Shown here piece by piece: positions 33,139-63,610 of a stretch of 64,000 bases of DNA (within the stretch, counting starts at the first letter, position 1; the number at the start of each line of letters is the position of its first letter). The DNA comes from Microvelia longipes (Eukaryota; Arthropoda; Insecta; Hemiptera; Veliidae): assembly GCA_018340805.1 (NCBI GenBank), contig JACMZG010001863.1, forward strand, positions 57,206,329 through 57,270,328, written 5' to 3'. Position numbers and translations under genes: made by a program. A model generated the notes under the pieces. It had not been told where the DNA came from. It made no database searches and saw only the letters and a list, made by a program, of their open reading frames with translations.

Positions 33139-33655
33139 GACTCAAAAACTGCAATTTTAAGAATGAACAAAGAGTAAAGTAGGTGTTTTGACTTTTCATA
33201 AAAAAAGTATTCTTCATAAAATTGCTTAATGCCAATTTGCCATAAGAAAATTTTTCCATAAAAATTTAAAATTCAATCCCTCCTCCCTCCACTTCCAAAT
33301 TTGGATATTTTAAAAGTTGTTCAATCTGAATAAATGATACATTGCTTTAAAGGTCTTGACTAGTGGAACAAAATGTTAGTATTGTAAACTTCGATTAATT
33401 ACACTAACTGAGATATTTAAATAACAAAATATCCACATTTGGAAGTGGAGGGGAGAGTAGGTAAATTTTGAAAATTTTAACTTTATTATGGGAAAATTGT
33501 CTCAGTCCCCTGAGACAATTTTTCATAATTTTTTTTAAATTTTTTCATTATAAAATCGCCCCCACAATTATACTATTTTATGAAGAATACTTTTTTTTGA
33601 GAAGTCAAAATTAAGCTTCTTTCGTTCATTTTTCAAAAATTGCAGTTTTTGAGTC
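33139..33655. mobile_element. Inverted-repeat element
   Basis: Outer arms GACTCAAAAACTGCAATTTT and complement, plus inner inverted stretches around CCACTTCCAAATTTGGATAT. Non-coding fold-back or MITE. Confidence 0.65.
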
Positions 33656-33939
33656 TACCTTTAAAAATAAGAATATGATAAATCTTATTTTAAAAACATG
33701 CTGGAGTTTTAATCCAGAATGACTTTTTTAAAAAAAATTGTCTTTTTGACACCCTGAATAAGTTACTGTAATTTTGTATTGCTTATTTGATTAAATTAAT
33801 AATTGGAGGTGAATCAAAATTTAAGACAGGCCTCTCTAGAAATATATCTCTCTGTCTGTTGCCTTGTCTATGCTTTGATTACACAGGTGCTCTAGTATTA
33901 CATTGCTAAACACTGTGTTTAGTTACTATTTAGGTACTA

Positions 33940-34690
33940 TTAAATAATAAATAAATAAAATCTTTATTCTTCTTGAGACCCTTATTGGGGTATACATTTG
34001 TCAAAACAAATACAATATACATAATCACAATGACATAAAAAAATTATAACTTTTAAACTTTGAAGGGATCTTTATTACAGTCTTTGAAAAACTCATTAAT
34101 GCTATAGTAGGGATTCTCAAGTAAGTAGTCCTTTACTTTTTTACAAAACTTATTGTACTCTACATCTTGAGAATGAGCGTGAATGGAGTTCATCATAAAT
34201 AATTAAATGAAAAGTCTCTCCACAAAATAAAAAAAATTATTGACAAAGCGCTTTCAACCTAACTAGAGGCCATCATCAGTGCAAAACCTAACAAACAAGT
34301 AACAATAGAATTTTTTTATTTTTTGTCATATCTTTTATTTTTTCTATTGTTACTTGTTTGTTAGGTTTTGCACTGATGATGGCCTCTAGCTAGGTTGAAA
34401 GCGCTTTGCCAATAAAGTTTTGTTTTGTGGAGAGACTTTTCATTTAATTATTTATTGTACTCTAGGCTTTTGATATTATCATGTAACTTGTTATACATTT
34501 GGATACCCAAATGTCCAAAGCCAATCTTAGATTTATTTAGCCTGTGGCTACTTACTTTTAAATCCCTTCTATTCCTTGTGTTGTGCCTGTGCACTTCCTC
34601 ATATGTGTTAAATTGATTAACATTACTCTTCATATATTTAAGGCAAATGTATATGTACAGCATAGAGGAATATATACTATGATGTACAGA
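33940..34690 (-). pseudogene. 3' end of a Jockey/CR1-like LINE, interrupted
   Basis: On the - strand the C-terminus of a reverse transcriptase ORF reads YEEVHRHNTRNRRDL, HLGIQMYNKLHDNIKSLEYN, then after the fold-back insertion KDYLLENPYYSINEF and a stop, followed by a 3' UTR ending in TAAA-type repeats near 33950. The HNTRN...GIKxYNKL pattern is typical of Jockey/CR1 clades. The element is 5'-truncated. Confidence 0.7.
34163..34451 (+). mobile_element. Fold-back element, copy 5
   Basis: 13-bp duplication TTATTGTACTCTA at 34150-34162 and 34452-34464. Arms begin AAATAATTAAATGAAAAGTC and carry CTCTCCAC. CTGATGA 34373-34379, stem GGCCT/AGGTT, GAAA 34397-34400. One-sided tail at the left. It splits the LINE ORF. 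Confidence 0.87.
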
Positions 34691-34740
34691 TTGAAAACTC
34701 TATTTATTAGCAGTCAATAGAGCCACTCAGAATATGTTAA

Positions 34741-35397
34741 AATAGATTTTTATGTATTTTTTTGAGGTAGTACGTAATTGAGCACTATATTGGACCGTTT
34801 TTAGGATGAAAAGCCAATCATTATTGTTATAGGAGGTTATTTAGTACTTTTCACCTCCGAGGACAATAATGAATGTAAAAAAAACTCCTTAGGACGTAAA
34901 AGTAATTCATATGTTGCCGCCATTACTGTAATGTAGCGTGTTCAAAAAACAATCTGTGTTTAAACCTTCATGAGCTTTATTTAAAAACGTTCATTTTGTT
35001 TCTGTTTTTGTTCGTAGACTAATTTTTTTTTTTTCGTTTTTAAAAGGTGTTCTAATTGACAATTTTTGTGTGTTTATTTGTAAAGCTTTTACATTTTTGA
35101 GTAAAAGTGTGAAGCTATGGATGAATTTAATGACGGCGATAATATGGAGTTAATAATAATTGGACGTTTTTTTTTCAATTAAGTATATAGCGCAGTTTAA
35201 TGAGTGCTTTTTTTATTTTTTTTAATGAGTGCTTTATTTAATGAGTGCTACCTCAAAAAAAATAGTGTATGCCATTTGGCTGAGAATGTCTTTATGTCTT
35301 GGCAATTTTTCCCGACTCACTTCGCTCGTCGGTAAATCTAATTGCCGTGACATAAAGACACACTTCTCAACCTTATGGCATAAATATCTATTTTATG
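34741..35397 (-). repeat. Dispersed repeat, copy 2 (partner at 2981)
   Basis: Reverse complement of 2981-3444 with a longer middle. Includes the CGAAGTGAGTCGGG box near 35312-35330. Confidence 0.7.
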
Positions 35398-35399
35398 TT

Positions 35400-36356
35400 G
35401 TGTAGAGATGTAGATTTACTATTTTTAGAGATTTATTACTTATTTAAGAGATTTGAGTTAGTCAAGTAGTTATATATTGAGATTAGCTAAGTATGTTGGG
35501 TTTTAGTTGGTTTTTAGGTTTATTATTTTATTTCTCGAGTCTGAACAAGAAGTCAGCCCTACAAAGAAGTTAAAAAGTGTTACAACTTGCTCCGTGTAGA
35601 ATAGAATATTTGCACTAATTATTTTTATTGTTTTTTTTTTGCTTTATCATTTATATGTATAAAGAAAAAACACATAAATAAAAAAATAACTTTCTGTAAG
35701 AAAAAGGTTCTGAGAGCTTTTTATATGACATGTGTGAAATTTAAAGCAAGATCACTTACACGGGTCTTGTTTCAGTCAGAGACTTTTCTTAGTATAACTC
35801 CTTTTTATTCCATAGATACCTAAGCCTTGTTTTCTCTCCGCTCTCTCCCGACCATTAATCCTTTGTTTCTACGATTTAATAATGAGTAAAACAACTTTGA
35901 TGCAGCCTGACCTTATTTTCATTTTCTCTAATTTATTTGAAACATATTTTATCATTTTAAGCGAAGAAATGCAAATATTCTATTGTCATGTCTTATTTGG
36001 CTCAGTCAGAATAGTCTGTTTTCTCAACGTATTATCAATTTATTTACTGTGATGACAAGTTTGTATTACAATCAAAATAATAATAATGTACTTAATTATG
36101 ACTTGTTTCCATTTAGTAAAAATTGACTATACGTAGCAAAAATAGCCGACTCATGACATTTTTTCACTTCTTGATTACTTGTTAGTAACCATATTATTTT
36201 TGAGATTGTTAACTGTATTTATCAGAGATTATTTTTATCTGTCTAGTAAGATGTATTTGATTGTATGCTTCTACAGTTAAAGCACCATTCCAGTGATAGT
36301 TTTAACAATTGTTTATTAAAAATTAATATCTTTGAAAAATGTGTAGGATCTCAATA
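35400..36356. other. Intergenic, no feature recognised
   Basis: AT-rich; no repeats or ORFs of note. Confidence 0.4.
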
Positions 36357-36358
36357 TA

Positions 36359-37192
36359 CAGTCGGACCTCTATATATCGAACTTAAAGGTTCAAGTGGAA
36401 AAATTCGTTATATAGAAATTTCGTTGTATAGAAATTGAAAAAATAAATAACTCTGTATTATTTTATGATATTTTAATGGATATATAAGATGAATAATAAC
36501 CTCGCAGTTGCATATTCAGCAGCTTTTTCTTTTATTAGCGGTCCTGTCACAGGCATATTTTTGTCCCTTAACATTGTCACCCACTGTAAAATTGTGTCAT
36601 CAATGTCTTCGTGCTTGCATACTCGAGAACTTTTTTTAATCTAACCTAAGTATAGATTTCCGATTTTTTAAAATTGTTGATAAAGAACTAGGAGTGGTTT
36701 TATACTTCAGAGACAAGTCTTTGTTTTTGACTCCATCGTAAGAATCTTTTAATCAATTGATTTTTTCAGAAAGGGACAGCGATTTCCGTTTTGACATTTT
36801 AATAAATTCGATTTACAAACAAATAAAAAGTTTCACAAACGAACTGGTCAGACCGAATACCAAATTAAAACTGAAAGATTTTTAGTTCTATGCTGTGTTA
36901 ATCCTAATTTCATCGAAAATTGTAAAGAGTTCACAAAATTAGATGAGGCAAGGCGAGAATCAATAAATAATTGTTCTGGGAAATTAAAGAAAACAGAAGT
37001 GCCGTTTTGGTCAATTCCTTGAAAGTTTGCGGGCCTTGTCTTTATCTTTATTTCTTAAAATTTTGTTCGTTATATAGAAATTGTTTTTGTTAAATAGAAA
37101 CACTTTTAAACACAAAATTCAAGGGAACGTAAAAAAATTCATTACTAAGAGACTTTCGTTGTATAGAAATTCGTTATATGGAGGTCCGACTG
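36359..37192 (-). mobile_element. Decayed pogo/Tigger-like transposon
   Basis: TIRs CAGTCGGACCTCTATATA and TATGGAGGTCCGACTG flanked by TA, with repeated TATAGAAATT near both ends as in pogo elements. On the - strand, from a Met at 36797, a basic start and an HTH-like stretch (DGVKNKDLSLKYKTTPSSL) are visible but broken by stops. Then 36625-36510 reads DDTILQWVTMLRDKNMPVTG, like a CENP-B/Tigger HTH. The DDE domain is deleted. Non-autonomous. Confidence 0.85.
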
Positions 37193-37194
37193 TA

Positions 37195-37494
37195 TTGGAA
37201 AAAGTGAAGAATTATTTTTTATAAATTTGTAGTGAAAATTAGCTGTTATTGTGGTTTACTTAAATCAGAGATGACTTTTTTCTATTTTTATACCATTATT
37301 TGGTAAATTTGGGTGATGAAATTATCAAAAATTAATTTAACTCATAATGAATAGATAATATGAAATATACAACTTTTCTTGCTCAACATAAATTAAACTT
37401 TAAGTTTAAATCGGACTTAAATAAAAATATTAATTTTAGTTAGTTAGTAACTGTTTTTAAATTGAAATTTTAAATTTAATGTGGGTTCTTTTAT
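37195..37494. other. Intergenic spacer
   Basis: Nothing recognised. Confidence 0.4.
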
Positions 37495-37837
37495 CTTGTA
37501 TTGACAAAATAGTACTAATACAAGGAAGTCCTTTATCAATACAAGGTAATCATCTGTCAATACAAGGGGATCCTCTGTCAATACAAGAAAGTCCTTTGTC
37601 AGTACAAAGGAGTCCTTTGTCAATACAAGGGAGTCCTTTGTCAATACAATGGAGTCCTTTGTCAGTACAAGGGAGTCCTTTGTCAATACAAGGGAGTCCT
37701 CTGTCAATACAAGGAAGTCCTTTGTCAACACAATGTGTCTAATATATCCTTTTGTCAATACAATCCCACAATAACTTGCAAAATAATCCTCTGACTTCTT
37801 AAATTTCTTCAATTATTTAAACGTGACTTTATAAAAT
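37495..37837. mobile_element. Minisatellite-bearing cassette, copy A
   Basis: A 21-bp repeat (CAATACAAGGGAGTCCTTTGT) flanked by unique ends that begin CTTGTATTGACAAAATAGTA and end near GTGACTTTATAAAAT. The same ends bound copy B at 42467-42825. 21-bp periodicity keeps frames open on both strands. Confidence 0.8.
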
Positions 37838-37999
37838 GTCATTTTGTAGTTTCAAGTGGCCTAGTTGGTTTACATCACAATTATATTGTAATTTATTTTT
37901 TTGTAAAATAAATGTCATATTTTTGCAATGTTTATTTAACATTGCAAAAAATATTTGTTGTTTATTTTTTGCTAGATTTATTTAAACATGACTAAAAAA

Positions 38000-38204
38000 C
38001 AGAAAACTAAGCAGTGGAGTAAACACAGCTAACAAATAACAACACCAATAATAAGTCAGACTAATAAGTCAGACTGCCTAATAAGTCAGACTAGGATTCC
38101 CCTTCTTCATCTCTCCTGAGCACTGATGATGATCGTGAGGTCGAAAGCCGGCTCTGGTTTTAATAAAGGTTTTGTGGAGAGATTTTGGTGTTGTTATTTG
38201 TTAG
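38000..38204 (+). mobile_element. Fold-back element, copy 6 (partly deleted arm)
   Basis: 12-bp duplication ATGACTAAAAAA at 37988-37999 and 38205-38216. Short arms CTAACAAATAACAACACCA. CTGATGA 38123-38129, stem GATC/GGTC, GAAA 38143-38146, then TTTTGTGGAGAGA as in copies 3 and 5. Contains three short direct repeats of AATAAGTCAGACT. Confidence 0.85.
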
Positions 38205-38734
38205 ATGACTAAAAAAGGTTTCAGTGTGTAGATGTGGACAGAGCTCCTGTCCAGATCATTTCTATTGTTTGTGTCTTGTATTTAATTATACTCTCTCCCA
38301 GTTGACTAATTTTAAATTTTAGCAAGCAATTTTCAATAATACCTGTGATACAAGAACACATCTCATTCATACCATCCCACCGTACTGGCTATAAGTAATA
38401 ATCAAAACTAAATTCATGTTTTTTTTAAAAATTTTATTAAATTTTATTTTTGTATAACTTATTGTGTCTGTTTTTTTATTTATATATGTTACATTAGGAT
38501 TTTATTTAAAGCTCAAATAAAAAAGTTAAAAAGGTTTCCAATTTTGGAAACTTTGAAAATTTAGATTAGAACATACCCCAATAGTGAGTTTTTGGGAAAC
38601 CACATAAATAACAAACAATAAAATTGCTATCAATTTTTCACTTAGCTATTGTTTGATGTATTGATTTTTAATCTAAATACTTCTCTTGTGGTTTCGAACA
38701 AGAGTCGACCTAACCTGTGGTTTCGAACAAGTCC

Positions 38735-39242
38735 AAAAGCCAGACCTGAAAAAATTTGACTAATTTTGTACTGCTTTAATCTAAATTTTTCTTAAAATGC
38801 ACTTTAAATTATGAAGAAAACAGTCTTAATTAGTATAAAACATAGTCTGCCTATCCAGAGTGGGAGCCCTTCATATGATTACGAATGCTCAAAAATTTTA
38901 TAAAATCGCACACATTTCAGTTTTTGTGCATTTTTTTGACCATTTAACAAATGTTATAACTTTAGTTGTAGTTATCTGATTTTGATGAAAAAACACTCGT
39001 TTAATGTTCTCTTCATGTTTTGAGGGCAATTATATGAAGGGCTCCACTCTGGATATAGTTGTAGTTATCTGATTTTGACGAAAAAACACTCGTTAATGTT
39101 CTCTCATGTTTGAGGGCAATTATATGAAGGCTCCACTCTGGATAAGCAGAGTATGTTTTTTCTTCATAATTTAAAATATATTTTTAGCAAAATTTGGTTT
39201 GAAATAGTACAAAATTAATTACAATTTTTAGGACAGGCTTTT
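38735..39242. mobile_element. About 500-bp inverted-repeat element with inner duplication
   Basis: Outer arms AAAAGCCAGACCTG... and complement; inner arms around TCCAGAGTGGGAGCCCTTCA. About 90 bp near 38961-39050 is duplicated in tandem at 39056-39142. Confidence 0.7.
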
Positions 39243-39357
39243 GTACTATATGTCAAACAATATCTTGGTGAACAATCATCGGATTTTGGTATGGAATTTC
39301 GTAGGCTTTAATGCAATTACCAATACTCTCATTTTCCCCTTATTTAAATAAGGGCAA

Positions 39358-39401
39358 TGCCCCAAAAATAAATTTGTTTAAATAAATTTATTTTTGGGGC
39401 A
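39358..39401. repeat. Short palindrome
   Basis: TGCCCCAAAAATAAATTT paired with its complement over about 18 bp each side. Could form a hairpin. Confidence 0.75.
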
Positions 39402-39758
39402 TCAAAAATGTATCACTTATGTGATACCAAAACTCGATTAAGATTAGTCTGGGTCTCTATTATTGCATAAATAAGTCACAAGGTCGCTATAAAGGACAGG
39501 TTTTAATTTTATACATGTCTCGTAGAATATTAACATTAATCTGCAGCAGTAACATGAGAATGAGAGAATGAATCCAATGGTTATAAGGAAAAATAAATAG
39601 CACATAGAAAATTGTTGTTAAATAGTTAAAGTATAAATGCAAAAGATTTACGCACATTTCTAATACATTAGGTCACATTTTTAATTTAAAAATTTGATTA
39701 ATTTGTTATTTAAAAGTCATAAAAGGAATAAGGCGAGGAAAGGTATAAAATGATAATA

Positions 39759-40143
39759 AACAAAAAAGAGTTATTATTGGACTGTAAAAAATTTAACAAG
39801 TAAAAATGTTTATAAAAGAAGACAGAGGTCCAAATATAGTTGAAAAACAACTACCGAGCTTTCAACCAGGGATCCTGGTCGTATCAGGGTAAATAGATTT
39901 ATTAAAACATAAACAACAAGACTATAAACATTAAACTAAATTAACCAACAAATATACAATTTCTCTAACATTATTTGATACTGTATTGTTGTTTTATTTA
40001 GTTTAATGTTTATAGTCATGTTGTTAATGTTTTAATAAATCTATTTTCCCTGATGATGACCAGGATCTCTGGTTAAAAGCTCGGTAGTTGTTTTTCAACT
40101 ATATTTGAACTGCTGTCTTCTTTTATAAACCTTTTCACTTGTT
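39759..40143 (+). mobile_element. Fold-back element, copy 7
   Basis: 12-bp duplication AAAATGATAATA at 39747-39758 and 40144-40155. Arms carry ATAAAAGAAGACAG. CTGATGA at 40050-40056 is followed by stem ACCAG/CTGGT and AAAAGC (the opposite arm keeps GAAAGC). It lies 200 bp from the 3' end of the - strand gene. Confidence 0.85.
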
Positions 40144-40342
40144 AAAATGATAATAGGGTCATTAATTTATTGTTGTAGATTAACATGAATATAGTTATAG
40201 TATTGATAGTTACCTAATAAACTTATTAATATTAGTGCCTTTATCACTTGTTCATGCAAAATGTTTTAGTCTTTAAGCTAACCATGAACATCAAGCTGTC
40301 AATTGTTTTTTTAATGTTAGATTATGTTTATATTTGTATATA

Positions 40343-58821
<18,479 letters not shown>

Positions 58822-59925
58822 TTCTCACTTCTGCCAAAATACCAGCCAATGTACAACTTGATTATTTTTTACTTTACAGAAAAAATTAAAGCAAGGAAAC
58901 TAATATAATAAAAATTTAACCCAGAACAAATGTTAAATTATAAAATTTAAATCATAAGTATAAATGTTTACGACACAGTCTAAAACAATTTTTAAGTTTA
59001 TTATTTATAGATTATCTCAATAGAGGTGAACTATAATAGACATTAAAAGCTAAATATGTTTTGTTTTATTTGGTTTAAAGCCATATTAGACCAAGACGAT
59101 GAACATGAAATGCTTATTGATTAATATACTTTCATAATGTTGCTATGGTAAGAAGTAAACGAAATATATTCAATGAGTCAATCTGTCACTTTATGTTATA
59201 ATTGTCAAATTTAAAAAAAAAATATATGTCTATTAAGAGCTATAAATAGAGGAATCTATTTCAGAATTATAAGATTTGTAATAAAAAATAACCATATAAT
59301 AGAACCCTGTTATTGGTGAATTTCTAGATAGCATTATTGATAGATACGATGATTCTTTATAGGAGAAATAGTTAGGCATTTTTTGTGCATTTTGTCAAAA
59401 TAACGAAGAAACAAGCGCACAATGTAAACCAGGATTGAAAAGGTAAGTTGGTTTTAAAATTTCGTTATTTTTATGACTAATCAACTTGATTTTTTTTAAA
59501 AAAAAAGCGTCAATTTTTTTCATATTTAATTTTGTTTCCATAACAGCTTTTATTTAAAATAATTGTCAAAGTGAATTTTTAGAACATCAACAAAAGTCTT
59601 CATTCTTAAATTTGATTTTGATCGAGTTTCAAAGAATAAAAAAAAAAATCAACGCGTCGGGATATTTAAATTGTAGCGGCAAGTTAAAGAAGATGGCGGC
59701 AAGTTGTGATGCTTTCAAAAATTCATCGGAAGGTAATCATGGAAGGCAGTTAGGCGGTTATCGTTCAGAGGAGCAAAATGGCTGCGGGCGCAAGCGAAGT
59801 TGTTCTCTCAGTTTAATTGTGAATAATTATGAATTTTATATTAATTATTTAAGTATTTATTTACCTTTTTGGGTATTTAGTGGGTTGAAGTTTATGATAA
59901 GTTAGTTTTAAAGTTAAATTTCAAG
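58822..59925. promoter_or_regulatory. Shared region between divergent genes
   Basis: 1,104 bp separate the start codons of the unknown - strand gene and RTF1. The half near RTF1 is less AT-rich and contains ATGGC motifs; a bidirectional promoter is likely but unproven. Confidence 0.5.
59690..59700 (+). promoter_or_regulatory. AAGATGGCGGC, YY1/Pho-type core element
   Basis: Exact match to the AAGATGGCGGC motif common at animal housekeeping-gene starts. A second similar site, AAAATGGCTGC, lies near 59776. Suggests RTF1 transcription starts close by. Confidence 0.5.
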
Positions 59926-60000
59926 ATGGTTAAGCGAAAAGTAGCTGTTTTATTGGACTCTGACTCAGATAGCGACAGCAGTTCTTCCGACCTGGATAAT
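59926..60000 (+). CDS. RTF1: RTF1 exon 1
   Basis: 25 codons from ATG in the context TCAAGATGG, donor gtatgt. The start is supported by the MVKRK...DSDSD pattern and by an in-frame stop upstream. Confidence 0.88.
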
Positions 60001-63000
60001 GTATGTCCTAAGTTTTTTATCCTCTTTAAAATAACTCATTTGCCTAATATTTGTACTAAATTTTTCAATGAGCGAAGTTATTGTAAAGTTGCTCGGCCCC
60101 TGGGCGAATATTCGTTAGAAAAATAGCCAAAATATTTGTAAATATTAGATCGAGTATTTCCCCAATACGTGCTTAATACTTTTAATTACAACGCAATTCC
60201 AAGGGTATTTTTTACTATCTATTTATATTATTAATAGGAATTTGATTAAACATTGTTATATTAATTTTAAAAGGCCTGTTTGTTTATTTGAGAATTAAAA
60301 TTTCATTTAAAGCCATTCGCACTCTCTTTGGAAGAATTTGCCTAACTTTCATCAGTTGTGTTGAATTTTACGTCGTATTTCAGTTAATTTTAACTTATGG
60401 TGGACTGCAATATTTTTGTTTAACATGATTTTGATTCCCAGCTGATAAGTTTTTACTGTGTATTGGAGTAGAAAACACCCATAAGGTTTTGTCATGTTGT
60501 GATGTAATAGCTGACTCATATTCTTATACAAAAACCAAAAATGTTTATATTGGGTCAAACTGTTCTTTTAATTAGTGGAATAGAATAATAATTGAACCTA
60601 TTCCCCTCAAAAAATATTACGAGTTACTATGAAGTAAAATTTTTAAAAATGGATCCCAACATGTGAGGATAAGAACAGATAAGTATGAAAGATGAATGTC
60701 AACTGTTCATGCATATATATGTTGTGTACAAATAAAAATGTTGTTTCATTTGCGCCTAAAAAAAGAAAATTTTATTTTGTTATACGGACGTAAAGTCAAT
60801 TAAAAACTCTATTCCATTATAATTGAACTTCAGTTGACAATTCATTATTGTAAATATAAATTAGAATATTTTACCTAATCAAGTATCTACTTCACTTTAA
60901 AATATAATTAAGTGAAATAGAAAAACCGACATTTTTCAGTTCATTAGTCATCACTCTTTAAAATAAATCCTTTACTGAGAACAATTTCATTGTTTATTTT
61001 ACAGCAAATATGAAATTAGCAATTACTATATCTGTCAATGTCGAGTCAAAACAACATGTTAAAGGTTCCTGTAAAATAATTTTGCACCCAATTTAAACAG
61101 TTTCAGAAAGTCTTTTGTCAAAAAAATGCCCTTAAAGCAAGACAGTAACACAATTAGGATTGAAGTCAGGATTGTGAAATGGGGCTGTGCATGAGTTATT
61201 GGATTTTTACGATAAACTATGCCTATAGATCCATTACTTCTATGGCCACTCTCACACCTATTCCTCATCTACCATTTAATATTTCTTTTCTACTTTTTTA
61301 AATTGAGAATCCAGATAATCGTGCAAAAAAATTAGTAAATAAAATATCCCAAAAAACCTTAAATCTAAAAACCCTCCCACACCCTAAAACAAATAAAATT
61401 CATACCAAAAAAAATAAAATGCATAAACTACCCCCAATTTAGTAAGTATAATATGGCTCCGGTTTGCACATTAAATTTTGTATACTTTTTCCAATAAAGA
61501 AGTTGATTACAAAAAAAAATTAGGAGCTAAATTTGACTCTGCTTCACTCTCTGACAATGCTTCAACTAAAAAAAAAAAATTAAATAAGAAAATTTACAAA
61601 AGAATTAATTTAATTTTTCTCATTGAAAGATAAATGTACTACTAAAATTTAAGAGAAGAATGAAATAAATAAAATAATTAAATTAATGAAGATAAATATT
61701 AAAGATAAAGCTAATAATAAATAATATATAAATATAATAAACAATATAATTTAATTATTATTATTATTATTATTTAATATTGTAAAATATTATTTAATAT
61801 ATTATATTTAATAAAATTATAAATAATATTATTATTATTTAATATAATATAATTTATTTTATTTAATATAAATATAAAAATAAATTAAATTAATAAAGAA
61901 TTAGTTTAATTTTCTCATTGGAAGATAAATGTACTACTAAAATTTAAGGGAGAATTCGCTACGCCCCATGGTGTGCTCTGATTGTTATGTTTAGATGTGG
62001 AAGGGAGTAGAGGGGATTAAAATGACCCCCACCACCTTACTAAGTGAATGCATTATAACTGTCTTGTGTGATTATTTGATAGGTTACGTTGGTTAATCTC
62101 ATCACTTTATCTGCTGGATTAAAATAGAATTAAAGTGACAGAAAATGAGAGAGAAAACAATAATACTAAATTAAAACATTCTATAATCTTTTTATTTAAT
62201 TTTCTCGCTGGGGAGGTTTCATTATTAACAGAGTAGGGGGAGACGTGAAATCAAGCTCCGGGCACTTTACTTTCAATCAGCCCCTCCATTTGTTTTTTTG
62301 CTTGGCGGGGTTTTAAAGCTCCAGCCTTGGCCACACCCTCTACACCTCTACCCTCTACAGCTCTGAACAGTTGAACATTCCCTTGTACATTTATTATTAT
62401 TTTATTTTGTTGCTAGGAATTACTTTCTCTTGCCAAGAAGAAGAAACCTGGTGGTAATGTTGAGACTAAGAAAAGTAAAAAATCATCATCAGAATCATCG
62501 TCTGATTCTGATGGAGACTGGAGTGATAAGGAGAAGAAGAAAAAGAAGAAGACTGTGAGTAAATCTGATGAAGAATCTGAGAAAGAAGATGATGAGAACA
62601 AAGATAAGGAAGATAAGAAAGATTCAGAACCAGAGGAAGGTAAAGAGTTTCTTTAGTCATCTGGTTGCCTCTTCATTATGAGTGAAATGATTACGATGGT
62701 CTTAGATTCTAAGACTTAGAATAATACTAGTGTAAGAGGAGTATGAGTCTGTAAGCACAATGCATTGGAATTCCACTTGTATCACTGGTGTTTTTAATTA
62801 GGCTTGCCATCCTATCAATTAACTATTTTTTAAAACATACATGTTTTATTAGATGCTGTGAAACTACCATTTTTATTCAGTTTTATTAGACATATATCCT
62901 CTTTAAGTCTGACAAGGTTCACATATTTAAATCAAACATTTGGCTATAGCTCGACACATAGCTAAAATCAGTTGACAGCGTGGGAAAATAGTGTTGAGAA

Positions 63001-63610
63001 ACCAATAAAGTTAGCCTGATTTGAAATTGAAGGCGTGGTTTAACATACAGAAATAACCTCATTGGCTCCCTCGTATTATTTAGTTTCACACGCTGTCAAC
63101 TGATTTAAGCCGTGTGTTGTACTGTAGTGAACGTTGAGCAAAATAATATTTGTGTCAAAATGTCCAAAATTTGGGGCTTGAACTATTTTATCATTTATTT
63201 GTTGATAGAAATGAAAAAAGTATTTCCATATTTGGGTTCGGATTGTTCCAAATAATGAATTTTTATGTGTTTTAAAAGTCTTTCATGGATATCTAAAGAT
63301 ACTACAGTTTACAATATATCTAAGATTCGAAACTGGGAGGCTTTTTGTTTTTCGACGATAATCAAAATAATGAAGCTTTATTGTGTTATTTATGAATTTA
63401 TTAATGCTTTATTTTCCTACCAGGTGAAGTGAGTGATTCAGAAGGAAGTGATGACTCATCGGATTATAGCGATGAAGAATTTAATGACGGATATGATGAT
63501 AATTTAATGGGAGATGAAGAAGATCAAAAGAGATTGGCCCAGATGACTGAGAAGGAGAGAGAACAGGAGATATTCAAACGTGTCGAGAGGAGAGAAATCA
63601 TGAGAACCAG
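59926..63610 (+). CDS. RTF1: RTF1, Paf1 complex subunit, first three exons
   Basis: Exons 59926-60000, 62417-62639 and 63424-63610, with gtatgt, gtaaag and gtaatg donors and consistent phases; the gene continues past the window. RTF1 is part of the nuclear Paf1 complex, promotes H2B ubiquitination and travels with RNA polymerase II. The N-terminus is [20 protein letters not shown], followed by Lys- and Ser/Asp-rich low-complexity stretches. Exon 3 has the family-specific acidic block [20 protein letters not shown] and [19 protein letters not shown]. The Plus3 domain lies downstream and is not seen. The 161 or so residues here match the length before the conserved core. Confidence 0.93.
60001..62416. 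other. RTF1 intron 1
   Basis: AT-rich. An almost pure A/T stretch lies at 61720-61880, bracketed by a direct repeat of about 55 bp (61604-61663 and 61901-61955, containing AAGATAAATGTACTACTAAA). No coding signal. Confidence 0.5.
62417..62639 (+). CDS. RTF1: RTF1 exon 2
   Basis: Acceptor ttgctag, donor gtaaag. Encodes [12 protein letters not shown] and alternating Ser/Glu and Lys runs, ending DSEPEE. The - strand Ser/Phe-rich ORFs here are shadows. Confidence 0.92.
62954..63117. mobile_element. Short TIR element (CAGTTGACAG family), RTF1 intron 2
   Basis: 164 bp, ends AATCAGTTGACAGCGTG and CACGCTGTCAACTGATT. Shares inner sequence with 1496-1638 (GTTGAGAAA, CCTCATTGGC). Confidence 0.75.
63424..63610 (+). 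CDS. RTF1: RTF1 exon 3
   Basis: Acceptor cctaccag, donor gtaatg. Encodes [39 protein letters not shown] and REIMRTR. Confidence 0.95.

Noticed and set aside
37444..37812. VLTKDSL-type repeat ORF and similar ORFs near 42464-42800
   Set aside because: 21-bp periodicity keeps all frames open on both strands; the cassette is a mobile minisatellite.
59612..59905. 97-codon ORF upstream of RTF1
   Set aside because: It lies in the promoter and 5' UTR region and has no domain; at most an upstream ORF.
62413..62660. Ser/Phe-rich - strand ORFs
   Set aside because: They are antisense shadows of the Lys/Glu/Ser-rich RTF1 exon 2.
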